From Lancefieldella sp963518165 (GTDB taxonomy: Bacteria > Actinomycetota > Coriobacteriia > Coriobacteriales > Atopobiaceae), in the NCBI GenBank assembly GCA_963518165.1, contig CAUQHX010000001.1, forward strand, positions 310,001 through 374,000: 64,000 nucleotides of DNA, read 5' to 3'. Below the pieces are notes generated by a model. The model was not told where the DNA came from. It searched no databases and worked only from the letters and a program-made list of their open reading frames with translations. The number at the start of each line of letters is the position of its first letter. The first letter of the stretch is position 1. Below, piece by piece: positions 25,384-33,659 of the stretch. The position numbers and the translations under genes were made by a program.

Positions 25384-26721
25384 TTAATCTTTAAGGGACA
25401 GTCCCTTAAAGATTTCTTCAGCAAGATAAGAGCTATTCAGCCAAAAACACTTTTTAACCTCAGGTTTTCCATATGGCTGAGGTTTTGTATCAAGCTTGTT
25501 TCTGGCATGAGGTCTTACATGACAACATTTATTTTCAGAAGCCTTGACGCTTATGTCAGCTCGTCCAGCTTTAATATTTTTTTGCATCTGAAGGTAGCAT
25601 TGTTCCGCAAACAGTAAATCAGAGTCAGGCATTTGCCAGAGCAAAATATTTGAAAGAACAAAATCACCTGCTGAATTTTCTCTATAAATTACAAATAAAT
25701 ATTTAGATAAAAGATCGTGATATAAATCAGATTCTTCAAATGGTTCCTCAGCAACTTTAAAGTAATCAAAGACTTTAAAACTTACAGATTCTTTTGGTAC
25801 TCCATTTGATTTAAGTCTCATCGTTTTAGGCTTAATACCAGCCTTTTCAAACTCTTCAATTTTCTGGTCTTCAGCAATACCTAGAATATGTTTAGTGATA
25901 CGCGCACATTTGTCTTTCGATTTACTAATATGAAACTCAGCTGCAAGTTGATCTTCAGTTTTTCCAAAATATGGTTTAAATCTTTTGTACAAAAGATCAA
26001 TAAGCGAAAGCTTTTGCTCAGATTCGTTCCTTTTAATCTGAGATACACCGTTACCTAGCATCTGTTTTTCTATAGTAGTCATATAAGATGCTTTAAATGC
26101 CCAGGCACGCGGCTTAGCTAGAACATTTGAATAAGGCTGTGTTGTTCTTATTGAGCTATTGGCAGCTTTAGTACAAGCTTCTAGATATAAAGTATCTGAG
26201 CCAGAAATATCCTCAGCATGACCAGACTGAATCTTGGTAACAACTGTTTCCCAGTCTTGTTTGATTTGAGCATAATCCTCAACTGGAATATTCCATTTGT
26301 TTGCCAAAATTACCTTGTAATCAATAGGATTGGCACCTTTTTCATACTTATAAGCCATCAATAAAATATTTGAAGACTTCTCTAGAAAATGACTATCTTC
26401 AAATGTCTCATTGACTACTTTGTTGTAGTCAATCATGGTGATGACAAGGCGTTCTTTAGCTACTAAATCGCCTTTTTTATTCTCTTTCATGGGGGTTGTT
26501 TTTAATTCAAGACCCACTTCGGCAAAATCAGGATTTGAATCACTATTGATTGGATATTTAAAATAGAGTTCTTCAACTGCATTTCCAAAGGCACCGCGAC
26601 GCTTTTTGTGGTCAGCAAGGACCTCAACGTTGGTAACTTCACGAAGTGAGTGTCCAACGAGTTTAGAAGCGTATTCAATAATGGATTGCTCGTCAGAGAT
26701 GTCGTATTCTTTTATACCCAT
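25384..26721 (-). CDS. Type II restriction endonuclease, Sau3AI/MutH family
   Basis: This 445-residue protein has an N-terminal MutH-type nuclease core: GAFGNAVEELYF (about 43-54) corresponds to the MutH helix glutamate, and PDFAEVGLELKTTP (about 64-77) gives the D-...-E-x-K metal site (Asp65, Glu72, Lys74). Sau3AI repeats this fold in its C-terminal half as a DNA-binding allosteric domain; the second half here (from about 215) has a comparable length. Family members cut GATC when it is unmethylated at the relevant position. The AGGA-preceded start lies 36 bases after the DUF262 gene. Confidence 0.88.
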   Translation of the reverse strand: MGIKEYDISDEQSIIEYASKLVGHSLREVTNVEVLADHKKRRGAFGNAVEELYFKYPINSDSNPDFAEVGLELKTTPMKENKKGDLVAKERLVITMIDYNKVVNETFEDSHFLEKSSNILLMAYKYEKGANPIDYKVILANKWNIPVEDYAQIKQDWETVVTKIQSGHAEDISGSDTLYLEACTKAANSSIRTTQPYSNVLAKPRAWAFKASYMTTIEKQMLGNGVSQIKRNESEQKLSLIDLLYKRFKPYFGKTEDQLAAEFHISKSKDKCARITKHILGIAEDQKIEEFEKAGIKPKTMRLKSNGVPKESVSFKVFDYFKVAEEPFEESDLYHDLLSKYLFVIYRENSAGDFVLSNILLWQMPDSDLLFAEQCYLQMQKNIKAGRADISVKASENKCCHVRPHARNKLDTKPQPYGKPEVKKCFWLNSSYLAEEIFKGLSLKD

Positions 26722-26757
26722 AGCCGTCCTAATGAACGATGTTTAAACCCTTTAGAA

Positions 26758-28563
26758 TTACCAAACTTCGATTGCAAGATTAGCGAGTTTCTCAGATCGT
26801 TCCTCAACAGATTTATTAGAGAAGCCATTCTTTTCATATTGATTAACAAAGTCTTCAACAAGCATAAACGTCCTCATAGGTGAACTGTTGGTAGAATTAT
26901 TTGAACCTTGTCTATATACCTTTATTTTCTCTGAAAGAGTGTTTTTCCCAGCAGCTGAGTTATCATCATCATATAGAAGAAGCATATTTCCAATGGATGG
27001 TATGACCATTTCACTGAATTCGCTATAGTCATCTTCTGAAATATTAAAATCAAGTTCAGAAAACCATTTATTCCAAGCCGACTCATCTTGAGGAATGATG
27101 TGTTCAACTGTTAATTTTGGGCTAACATCAACTTTATTTCTATCTCCATTTTGCCTTCTGAGGTAATTCTCAATGCCTACAAGGTAATATTTTGCTTGTT
27201 TCATATCTTTTATTGATAGATTTTGGAAAGCACTCTTAAATTGAGCGTCATTAGCAATTTCAATTTTTTTAGAATCTATAAAAGTCGTCAGTACAGGAAT
27301 TGATTCATTGTTTTTAATTTTTTTAATGCATTCTGCAAAAATTGTATCAAGTCTGTTGTTAGACTTTTCACATACTTGCATTCTTGTTATTAACGAACAT
27401 AAAGACTTGCCGAATTCAATAATTGCCGCAGCATTTGTCTTTGCATCAAAATGCAATAAAACCGCAAATAAAGGCAAGTATGCTTGTTCCTGATTTAGAG
27501 TAGCTAAATCAGCCAACACTTCGTCATCTAAGCTTTTAATTCCTGTGCTTTTACTTGTAATTTTTCCATATATCTCAGCGGCATTAACTTGATTTTGATA
27601 AAAATTATCAAAATCAACAGTAGCTGATTCGCTAAATTCATTTTTATACTCATCTGGAAGTCTTCTTTTTTGAACACGCTTTCCATTAAGATAGAACATA
27701 TAGCAAGTGAAAAATTTGACAAGATTATCTTGATCTAGGGGTGAGATTAGACTGTTCCATTTATTTAGTGCATTTTTATTATTACACCAACTTAAAAAAA
27801 TATTTTTTATACGATCAGCTGCAGTTAAGTCATTACCTTTGCCATTTAAAGAGTCAAAAACTTGAAAAGCATTCATTGCTGTATTGCATTCAATAACCAC
27901 AAATTTTAACTGATTAGTAAACATTCGAAAGAAAGCTCTATAGAATTCATACGGCTTCACATTATATTCATTGCAATATTCGTCACAGAGTTCCTTAATA
28001 GAAAACTTGAGATAGTCGAATGCTTTGATTAATCGTTTTGCACCTTTATATTTCAGTTGTCCTGAAATTTTACTGATACCTAAAACCTTGTCACTCATAT
28101 ATACACGCGCAGTATTGCCATTTAAGAATAATCTTGGTGCACTTTTACCATCGTTAGTCATTTCAGATCCATACAAACAACTTTCAAGATTATGAAGATA
28201 ACCTTGAATAATATTTTTCTGTTCTTTCAAGACAACTGTTTGTGAAGCTAAATCCATAGCAGCTCTCATGAGTAGAGAAATAGTTGTAAGTCGTTGCTGG
28301 CCGTCAACAACGTGCCTAATATTGTCAGGAGAAATTTCGTAGTCTTCTAAAACTATATCCATGCCACTAGATGATTCACTATCAAAACTAGTGGTAACAA
28401 TAGCGCCCAGGAAATGTTCTTCGTTAGAGTTGTTGATCATTAAATTTTTTATATCATCGAAAAGGGTTGAAATTTCAGCTTCTGTCCAGGAATAATCCCT
28501 TTGATAGTCTGGAATAGCAAGATAGTAACTAGAAAAAATCTCTTGAATCTTTTTAAAATCCAT
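26758..28563 (-). CDS. DUF262/DUF1524 protein, GmrSD-like modification-dependent nuclease
   Basis: This 601-residue single-chain protein joins an N-terminal DUF262 ParB-like NTPase (IPDYQRDYSW at about 17-26, LFDDIKNL, and the signature VVDGQQRLTTISLL at about 86-99) to a C-terminal DUF1524 His-Me finger nuclease (LTVEHIIPQDESAWN ... IGNMLLLYDDDN). This is the architecture of fused GmrSD type IV enzymes and BrxU, which cut DNA carrying modified cytosines. It is the first gene of the operon, followed at short distance by a Sau3AI-like nuclease and a C5 methyltransferase. ATG 28563 follows GGAAGG. The coding sequence is strongly AT-rich. It may act independently of the GATC system or extend it against modified phage DNA. 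Confidence 0.85.
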   Translation of the reverse strand: MDFKKIQEIFSSYYLAIPDYQRDYSWTEAEISTLFDDIKNLMINNSNEEHFLGAIVTTSFDSESSSGMDIVLEDYEISPDNIRHVVDGQQRLTTISLLMRAAMDLASQTVVLKEQKNIIQGYLHNLESCLYGSEMTNDGKSAPRLFLNGNTARVYMSDKVLGISKISGQLKYKGAKRLIKAFDYLKFSIKELCDEYCNEYNVKPYEFYRAFFRMFTNQLKFVVIECNTAMNAFQVFDSLNGKGNDLTAADRIKNIFLSWCNNKNALNKWNSLISPLDQDNLVKFFTCYMFYLNGKRVQKRRLPDEYKNEFSESATVDFDNFYQNQVNAAEIYGKITSKSTGIKSLDDEVLADLATLNQEQAYLPLFAVLLHFDAKTNAAAIIEFGKSLCSLITRMQVCEKSNNRLDTIFAECIKKIKNNESIPVLTTFIDSKKIEIANDAQFKSAFQNLSIKDMKQAKYYLVGIENYLRRQNGDRNKVDVSPKLTVEHIIPQDESAWNKWFSELDFNISEDDYSEFSEMVIPSIGNMLLLYDDDNSAAGKNTLSEKIKVYRQGSNNSTNSSPMRTFMLVEDFVNQYEKNGFSNKSVEERSEKLANLAIEVW

Positions 28564-28639
28564 TGAAAATCCTTCCATTGATGTTAATAACAATTATATT
28601 AAATTTATTTCAATTTACATATATTTTTTCAATTTCAAT

Positions 28640-28679
28640 AAGAAAAAACGCCTCCCAGCGTAGAGCTAGGAGGCGTTTT
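28640..28679 (-). terminator. Terminator of hcp
   Basis: AAAACGCCTCC (28645-28655) pairs with GGAGGCGTTTT (28669-28679). On the minus strand TTTTTTCTTATT follows. It separates hcp from the defence operon just downstream. Confidence 0.88.
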
Positions 28680-28709
28680 GAGGAAAGGACTAGAGGGGTT
28701 TCTCGCCAA

Positions 28710-30302
28710 TTAGGCAAGCATCTGAGCAAGATCCTCGGAAGCATCGCCGATTGGGCCAATACCGTAGTTCTCAACAAGAATGTTAAGGACGTTAGGGCTG
28801 ACAAATGCAGGAAGGGTTGGTCCAAGCTTAATGTTCTTGATGCCAAGGTGCAGCAGGGTCAGAAGGACGCAAACTGCCTTCTGCTCGTACCAAGACAGAA
28901 CAAAGCTCAGTGGCAGGTCGTTAACGCCGCAGTCAAATGCATTTGCAAGAGCGGTTGCAATCTGAACAGCGCCGTAAGCGTCGTTGCACTGACCAACGTC
29001 AAGAATACGAGGGATGCCACCAATGGTGCCCAGGTCAAGGTCGTTGAAGCGGAACTTGCCGCAAGCAACGGTGAGAACCACGGAGTCTGCAGGAGTCTGC
29101 TCAACAAACTCGGTGTAGTAGTTACGACCAGGACGTGCGCCGTCGCAGCCACCAACAACAAAGAAGTGCTTGATAGCGCCCTGCTTAACAGCATCGATGA
29201 TCTTATCGGCAATGCCAAGAACGGCACCGTGGCTAAAGCCGGTAGTTACCTTGTGGCCACCGTTGATACCGGTGAGCTCCTGAGCCTCTGCGTATCCGCC
29301 AAGCTCCTGAGCCTGCTTGATAACAGCGCTGAAGTCCTTCTTGCCGTTTGCGTCCTCGTCAATGTGAACGAGCTCTGGGAAAGCAACAAGCTCGGTAGTG
29401 TAGACGCGGTCCTTGTAGCTTGGACGAGGTGGCATGAGGCAGTTAGTGGTGAAGACAACAGGAGCTGGAATGTCCTTGAACTCCTTCTGCTGGTTCTGCC
29501 ATGCGGTACCAAAGTTGCCCTTGAGCTGTGGATACTTCTTGAGCTCTGGATAACCGTGAGCTGGGAGCATCTCGCCGTGAGTGTAAACGTTAACGCCAGT
29601 GCCCTCGGTCTGCTCAAGGATCATCTTGAGGTCAAGAAGGTCGTGGCCGGATACAACGATGAATGGACCAGGCTCAATAGTCAGAGGAACCTCAGTTGGA
29701 ACTGGAGTGCCATAAGCGCCGGTATTTGCGCTGTCAAGAAGAGCCATGCACTTGAGGTTGACCTCGCCTACCTCAAGAGTAAGAGGCAGCAAAACGTCAA
29801 CGGAAGACTCGGTAGCAAGAGCAGCAAGAGCCTTTACAAAGAAAGCGTCAACTGCGTCATCAGTCTTGCCAAGCACGCGAGCGTGGTAAGCGTAAGCAGC
29901 CATACCGCGGATACCAAAGAGAATGAGGGACTTGAGGGACCTAATGTCCTCGTTGTCGGACCAAACGCCGCCAAGAGGAAGATCCTCAACAGGCTCTACG
30001 CCAGCCTCTGCAGCTAGACGGTTCTTCTCGTCACGAACCTGAGCAGTGATAGCGTCAACCGCACCCTTGTCAAAGTTGACGTTGGTGATGCAGGTAAACA
30101 GACCGTCGACGATCAGCTGGTCAGCACGGTTAGAACGCTTGCCAGCAGCAAGCTCGGTGCGAGAGAGACCAACCAGAGCGCCGGTGAGCTCGTCCTGAGC
30201 AAATGCAACGTCAAAAGGCTTGCCACAGACGCCAGCGGCGCCGGTACATGCAGTACAAGCAGCAGTCTGCTCGCACTGGAAACAGAACATCTTGTTATCC
30301 AC
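28710..30302 (-). CDS. hcp: Hybrid-cluster protein / hydroxylamine reductase
   Basis: Hcp reduces NO or hydroxylamine with a hybrid Fe-S-O cluster and protects anaerobes from nitrosative stress. The N-terminal cysteine motif (MFCFQCEQTAACTACTG, then GVCGK) binds the Fe-S cluster. Hybrid-cluster ligands lie in VVGGCDGARPGRNYYTEF, LTVACGKFRFNDLDLG and the DVGQCNDAYGA block. The length of about 530 is normal. GTG 30302 is chosen because GGAGAGG lies seven bases upstream; ATG 30290, the customary family start, is four codons further in. It is divergent from a Crp/Fnr regulator with a perfect palindrome between them. Confidence 0.94.
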   Translation of the reverse strand: MDNKMFCFQCEQTAACTACTGAAGVCGKPFDVAFAQDELTGALVGLSRTELAAGKRSNRADQLIVDGLFTCITNVNFDKGAVDAITAQVRDEKNRLAAEAGVEPVEDLPLGGVWSDNEDIRSLKSLILFGIRGMAAYAYHARVLGKTDDAVDAFFVKALAALATESSVDVLLPLTLEVGEVNLKCMALLDSANTGAYGTPVPTEVPLTIEPGPFIVVSGHDLLDLKMILEQTEGTGVNVYTHGEMLPAHGYPELKKYPQLKGNFGTAWQNQQKEFKDIPAPVVFTTNCLMPPRPSYKDRVYTTELVAFPELVHIDEDANGKKDFSAVIKQAQELGGYAEAQELTGINGGHKVTTGFSHGAVLGIADKIIDAVKQGAIKHFFVVGGCDGARPGRNYYTEFVEQTPADSVVLTVACGKFRFNDLDLGTIGGIPRILDVGQCNDAYGAVQIATALANAFDCGVNDLPLSFVLSWYEQKAVCVLLTLLHLGIKNIKLGPTLPAFVSPNVLNILVENYGIGPIGDASEDLAQMLA

Positions 30303-30386
30303 TATTTTTCCTCTCCATAAAACCATATAGCGAGAAGAGATTTACTCTTCAGTGTTTCATGATTACAGGAATGTGGAATAGTGTAT

Positions 30387-30400
30387 GTTGTAATTACAAC
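30387..30400. promoter_or_regulatory. Palindromic Crp/Fnr-type operator between hcp and its regulator
   Basis: GTTGTAATTACAAC is a perfect 14-base palindrome in the 133-base divergent interval. Its half-site TTGTAA resembles the TTGT/TTGA half-sites of Crp-Fnr and HcpR/NnrR regulators. The centre lies about 90 bases upstream of hcp and about 42 bases upstream of the regulator start. Binding by the adjacent regulator is inferred. Confidence 0.7.
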
Positions 30401-30435
30401 AAAATGATCTTCATGACGAAATTTTTGGAGCGTTG

Positions 30436-31104
30436 ATGAACGTACAAGATATTAAGCCTTCGTTTTTGCTTAACACGGTGGTGTTTAAGGGCGTAAAGCC
30501 AGAGCAGCTAGAGGCTCTTTTAAAGCATTTACGTGCTGTGGTACGTACGTATAAACCTGGAGAGATTATTCTATGCGCTGGTGATAAGGCACATCAGTTT
30601 GGCATTGTTGTTTCGGGCGCTATTCACGTTGAGGGATCAGACGCACAGGGCAATATTTCTGTTATGGGAGCCTTCCATACGGGAGAGACGTTTGGAGAGG
30701 CATATGCAGCTCTTGGAAACGTACCGCTCTTGACCTCGGTAGTCGCTACCGAGAAATCGGAGATTCTACTGCTTGACCTGCGACAGATTACTACCAGAAC
30801 CTGTGATATCTGCGGCGGCGTGGATATTATTACCAGAAACCTTATGGCTTCTATTGCACAGAAAAACATCATGTTGAGCCGTCGTATTCAAGATGCTGCT
30901 CCAAAAAGTATTCGTGGCAAGCTGATGGCGTACTTGAATACACGCTCGCAAGCAACGGGTTCTGCGGAGTTTGATATCCCCTACAATCGCCAACAGCTTG
31001 CTGATTATCTTGGTGTAGATAGAAGCGCCTTAAGCGCGGTAATATCTTCTTTGAGTAAAGAAGGCGTCTTTGAAGTAAAGCGAAGTCACTTCAAACTTTT
31101 ATAA
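30436..31104 (+). CDS. Crp/Fnr-family transcriptional regulator, probable regulator of hcp
   Basis: This 222-residue protein has an N-terminal cyclic-nucleotide-type beta-roll (YKPGEIILCAGDKAHQFGIVVSGAIHVEG ... GETFGEAYAAL), a dimerisation helix (ITRNLMASIAQKNIMLSRRI) and a C-terminal winged helix (NRQQLADYLGVDRSALSAVISSLSKEG). It lacks the four-cysteine N-terminus of Fnr; one CDIC pair occurs before the dimer helix. The layout and the divergent hcp gene match HcpR/NnrR-like nitrosative-stress sensors. ATG 30436 has TTGGAG upstream. It probably activates hcp and may regulate itself through the palindrome. Confidence 0.9.
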   Translation: MNVQDIKPSFLLNTVVFKGVKPEQLEALLKHLRAVVRTYKPGEIILCAGDKAHQFGIVVSGAIHVEGSDAQGNISVMGAFHTGETFGEAYAALGNVPLLTSVVATEKSEILLLDLRQITTRTCDICGGVDIITRNLMASIAQKNIMLSRRIQDAAPKSIRGKLMAYLNTRSQATGSAEFDIPYNRQQLADYLGVDRSALSAVISSLSKEGVFEVKRSHFKLL

Positions 31105-31130
31105 CAGTAATTCAGCCTTAGGAGGCTTTT

Positions 31131-31619
31131 ATGGCAGAGATTTATCTAGCAGGTGGATGTTTCTGGGGCCTTGAAGAGTACTTCTCCAGAATTAAGGGTG
31201 TTACTGCAACCACTGTTGGCTATGCAAATGGAAAGACCTTGGATACCAACTATCAGGAGGTCAAGGCTACCGATCACGCAGAAACGGTTCATGTCACCTA
31301 TGATCAGAGCGTTGTAAGTCTCTACGACATCCTGCGTTATTACTTTAGGGTTATCGATCCCCTCTCGGTCAATAAGCAAGGTAACGACGTTGGCAGGCAG
31401 TATCGTACCGGCATCTATTACACAAACGATGCAGACCTGCCTGTTATTGAGCGCATTGTGGCTGAGCAGGAGTCTCTCTTTGGTCAGAAGCTTGCCGTTG
31501 AGGTTGAGCCACTGGATAACTACGTGCTTGCTGAGGAATATCATCAGGACTACCTGAAGAAGAATCCAGGCGGTTATTGTCACATCAATGTTGATGACGC
31601 GTATAAACCACTCTCCTAA
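31131..31619 (+). CDS. msrA: Peptide-methionine (S)-S-oxide reductase
   Basis: MsrA repairs methionine-S-sulfoxide in proteins. The 162-residue protein has the catalytic GGCFWGLEE (Cys10), the core segments TTVGYANG and DHAETVHVTYD, and the C-terminal EEYHQDYLKKNPGGYCHIN. A GGAGGC site precedes ATG 31131. It lies 27 bases after the Crp-like regulator and may share its transcript, linking oxidative and nitrosative repair. No MsrB partner is in the window. Confidence 0.95.
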   Translation: MAEIYLAGGCFWGLEEYFSRIKGVTATTVGYANGKTLDTNYQEVKATDHAETVHVTYDQSVVSLYDILRYYFRVIDPLSVNKQGNDVGRQYRTGIYYTNDADLPVIERIVAEQESLFGQKLAVEVEPLDNYVLAEEYHQDYLKKNPGGYCHINVDDAYKPLS

Positions 31620-31642
31620 GCAGCTTAGTTCACGTTTGCAAG

Positions 31643-32138
31643 AAAAGACGCTCACTTGTGAACTGCCTCCCATTTCTTAGACACGAGAAATAGGAGGCAG
31701 TTCAAAACACACTTAAGTCAGATAATCTGTCAAAAAGACGTATACATGACGCTGAAAATACCTCTAACGCGCAGATTATCTTTATTAGGTGTGTAAAATG
31801 CCCGCATCTGAGCAGATTATCTGACTTAGGTGTGTTCCGTAGATACTGAATTTATCGATAGTTAAATTTCTTATATAAGTCTATTCATATTTAAGCATAT
31901 TAGATGAAGTTTATGCATAGATATGCATATCAGGTAGTGTGAGCGCCTAGCTGCCTGGCTATCTTGATTAAGAACATGTCGATTCTTTGGCAGAACCTCA
32001 CAAAGCTGCGCTATTTTGTGCGCCAGGCCTAAAAGTCGACGCTAACACGCTGCAGAATCATAATCACCCGCATATGAACTGCCTCCCATTTCTTGGACAT
32101 AAGAAATGGGAGGCAGTTCATTGTGCGAGCGTCTTTTT
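31643..32138. repeat. MITE-like non-coding element with terminal inverted repeats
   Basis: The gap 31620-32184 holds no gene but a nested palindromic element. The outer ends are inverted copies: AAAAGACGCTC from 31643 and its complement ending near 32137. Each leads into a long hairpin, GAACTGCCTCCCATTTCT/AGAAATaGGAGGCAGTTC (31660-31703) and a perfect 19-base-pair version (32076-32119). Inside lies a second inverted repeat with 24-base arms and one mismatch (31706-31729 with 31813-31836), plus a partial direct copy at 31772-31794. Imperfect direct repeats GTTCACGTTTG (31628-31638) and GTTCAACGTTTG (32140-32151) flank it, like a target duplication. No transposase is present, so it would be a non-autonomous element. 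Confidence 0.65.
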
Positions 32139-32184
32139 GGTTCAACGTTTGTTGCAACTAAGCTAATAAGCAGAACAGTTCAAA

Positions 32185-32757
32185 CTACTTCTTGACCTCG
32201 TAGTGACTCTTTACGGTAAACGTGATGACGTAGGTCTTACGATACGACTCTGGCGCAGAGGTAAGAATTGCGCAGTCGGTCAGATTGTAGTTTGTTGGGT
32301 GAGCAAGAGCCTGGTCAACGGTGTTGCCAATCTCATCTGCAGACTCAAGTACCTGAGCCCTCTGAGCTGCATCGATAGTAGCTTTTCTCATCAAATCAAA
32401 CTGATCTGCCGTACCCTCAATGCGAATAATGATGGGCCAGAGGCTGTCTTTATCAATCTGAGTGGTAATTTGAAGATCTGGATACAGACTGTTATCAAAG
32501 CTGAATCCATCAGGAATATGGTAGGTGCCATAGCCTGTAGCGTTGGAATTGTTTGATGAGGAACTAGAGGAGCTTGAAGAATCCTCTTTTTTCTCGTCCT
32601 TTTTCTCTTCTTTTTGTTCTGATGTGGTGGATTGTGTCTGGTCTTGTTTGTTTTCTGTTTGTGAGCAGCCAGACAAAATGCCCACACTCAAGGCTGACGT
32701 TACCAGTAGTACAAAAATTGCAGTAAAGAACTTGCTCATCTCAGAGCTACGCTTCAT
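32185..32757 (-). CDS. Secreted lipoprotein of unknown function
   Basis: This 190-residue protein has a lipoprotein signal (hydrophobic TAIFVLLVTSALSVGILSGC, lipidated Cys31). A low-complexity charged/serine linker (about 33-72, Gln, Glu, Lys, then about nine Ser) follows. The folded C-terminal domain is about 115 residues (TYHIPDGFSFDNSLYPDLQI ... VITFTVKSHYEVKK). I do not recognise that domain. The start has GGAGGTC five bases upstream. It is an isolated gene between the palindromic element and the MGMT-like gene. Confidence 0.8.
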   Translation of the reverse strand: MKRSSEMSKFFTAIFVLLVTSALSVGILSGCSQTENKQDQTQSTTSEQKEEKKDEKKEDSSSSSSSSSNNSNATGYGTYHIPDGFSFDNSLYPDLQITTQIDKDSLWPIIIRIEGTADQFDLMRKATIDAAQRAQVLESADEIGNTVDQALAHPTNYNLTDCAILTSAPESYRKTYVITFTVKSHYEVKK

Positions 32758-32872
32758 TTGACCTCCATTAAACGGAACGTGCCAACTACCAGGAACTCAC
32801 TGCGATTGTACACAGCAAATAGTGCTTCTTAGCTGGGAGAATATTTCACAACATAAAATAATGTTTCATCTT

Positions 32873-33184
32873 TTATGCTTCCCAAAGAAAGTGTTTCATA
32901 TCAACCTTGCCGTTTTGTAGAAACCTCACTCCCTCTGCTTCAAGAAGCTCTCGCTGAGCGTCAGGTCCACCAAAGGCAAAGCCTGGAGCAAGTGAGCCGT
33001 CTTTGAAGACTACTCGGTGACACGGCACACCACCAGTAACTCCTGGACTTTGGTGCATAGCAAATCCCACATAGCGAGCTTTTCTTGGCTCCCCTATCAT
33101 ACGAGCTATCTGCCCATACGTGCTAACTCTGCCCTCTGGAATTTGCTTGACCACTGAAAACGCACGCTGAAAGAAGTTGTCCAT
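32873..33184 (-). CDS. MGMT-family protein (Ogt-like C-terminal domain)
   Basis: This 103-residue protein consists only of the DNA-binding/active-site domain of O6-alkylguanine-DNA alkyltransferases: IPEGRVSTYGQIARMIGEPRKARYVGFAMHQS, then the active-site GGVPCHRVVFKDG with Cys55. Alkyltransferase-like (Atl) proteins of the same length usually have Trp at this position, whereas here the acceptor Cys is kept. It may therefore be a minimal alkyl-acceptor rather than only a lesion flag. It is adjacent to, and divergent from, tRNA-Pro. Confidence 0.88.
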   Translation of the reverse strand: MDNFFQRAFSVVKQIPEGRVSTYGQIARMIGEPRKARYVGFAMHQSPGVTGGVPCHRVVFKDGSLAPGFAFGGPDAQRELLEAEGVRFLQNGKVDMKHFLWEA

Positions 33185-33263
33185 ATCTCACTCACTCTAT
33201 CTTCACGGTTACCGGTAATTACTTGCTCATTTTATGTTGGAATGCTATCGTATCAAAAGCAAA

Positions 33264-33340
<77 letters not shown>

Positions 33341-33395
33341 GAATTTCTCGAAGCCGTGAAATATCGGCTCTTCTTTATATGTGGTATATTAGTCA

Positions 33396-33447
33396 AAGAA
33401 CCCGCGCCACCCCGGTTAATATCCGAGGCCGAGCAGGGTTCTTTTTT
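33396..33447 (+). terminator. Terminator downstream of tRNA-Pro
   Basis: AAGAACCC pairs with GGGTTCTT, and a run of six T follows. The loop of about 30 bases is GC-rich and could fold further (CCGAGGCCGAG). A small RNA ending here is possible but unsupported. The rest of 33341-33659 is AT-rich, with a 5' repeat copy at 33547. Confidence 0.75.
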
Positions 33448-33546
33448 ATCGCTTTATCGTTATAACCTTGTCATGCAACTATAGAAGTAGTTTATTAAAA
33501 ACCGGTTTGATATAAGTTGTAGCATAGACAAAGTGACAAATTGGGA

Positions 33547-33590
33547 TTTGTTGAATTTAGCAAGGTATAAATTTCTATGAAATGAGATCT
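33547..33590 (+). repeat. Left copy of direct repeat flanking a methyltransferase gene
   Basis: About 38-44 bases beginning TTTGTTGAATTTAGCAAGG match 34285-34322 (TTTGTCGAGATCAGCAAAG...), with about 80 percent identity in the same orientation. Both copies contain GTATAA-TTTCTATGA. Confidence 0.6.
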
Positions 33591-33659
33591 ATAAAACTTG
33601 TACGGATATATAAGAAGATTAAAGCGGTGTAGACAAATTAGAAGTTATCGAGGTGAAAT

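Noticed and set aside
24010..28563. GATC avoidance as evidence of the restriction specificity
   Set aside because: GATC sites are common throughout the window, which is expected if the host methylates them, so their presence neither supports nor refutes the assignment.
33341..33447. Possible small RNA or riboswitch between tRNA-Pro and the terminator
   Set aside because: A TATATT-like box and a GC-rich loop are present, but no family signature was recognised; the tRNA terminator explains the hairpin.
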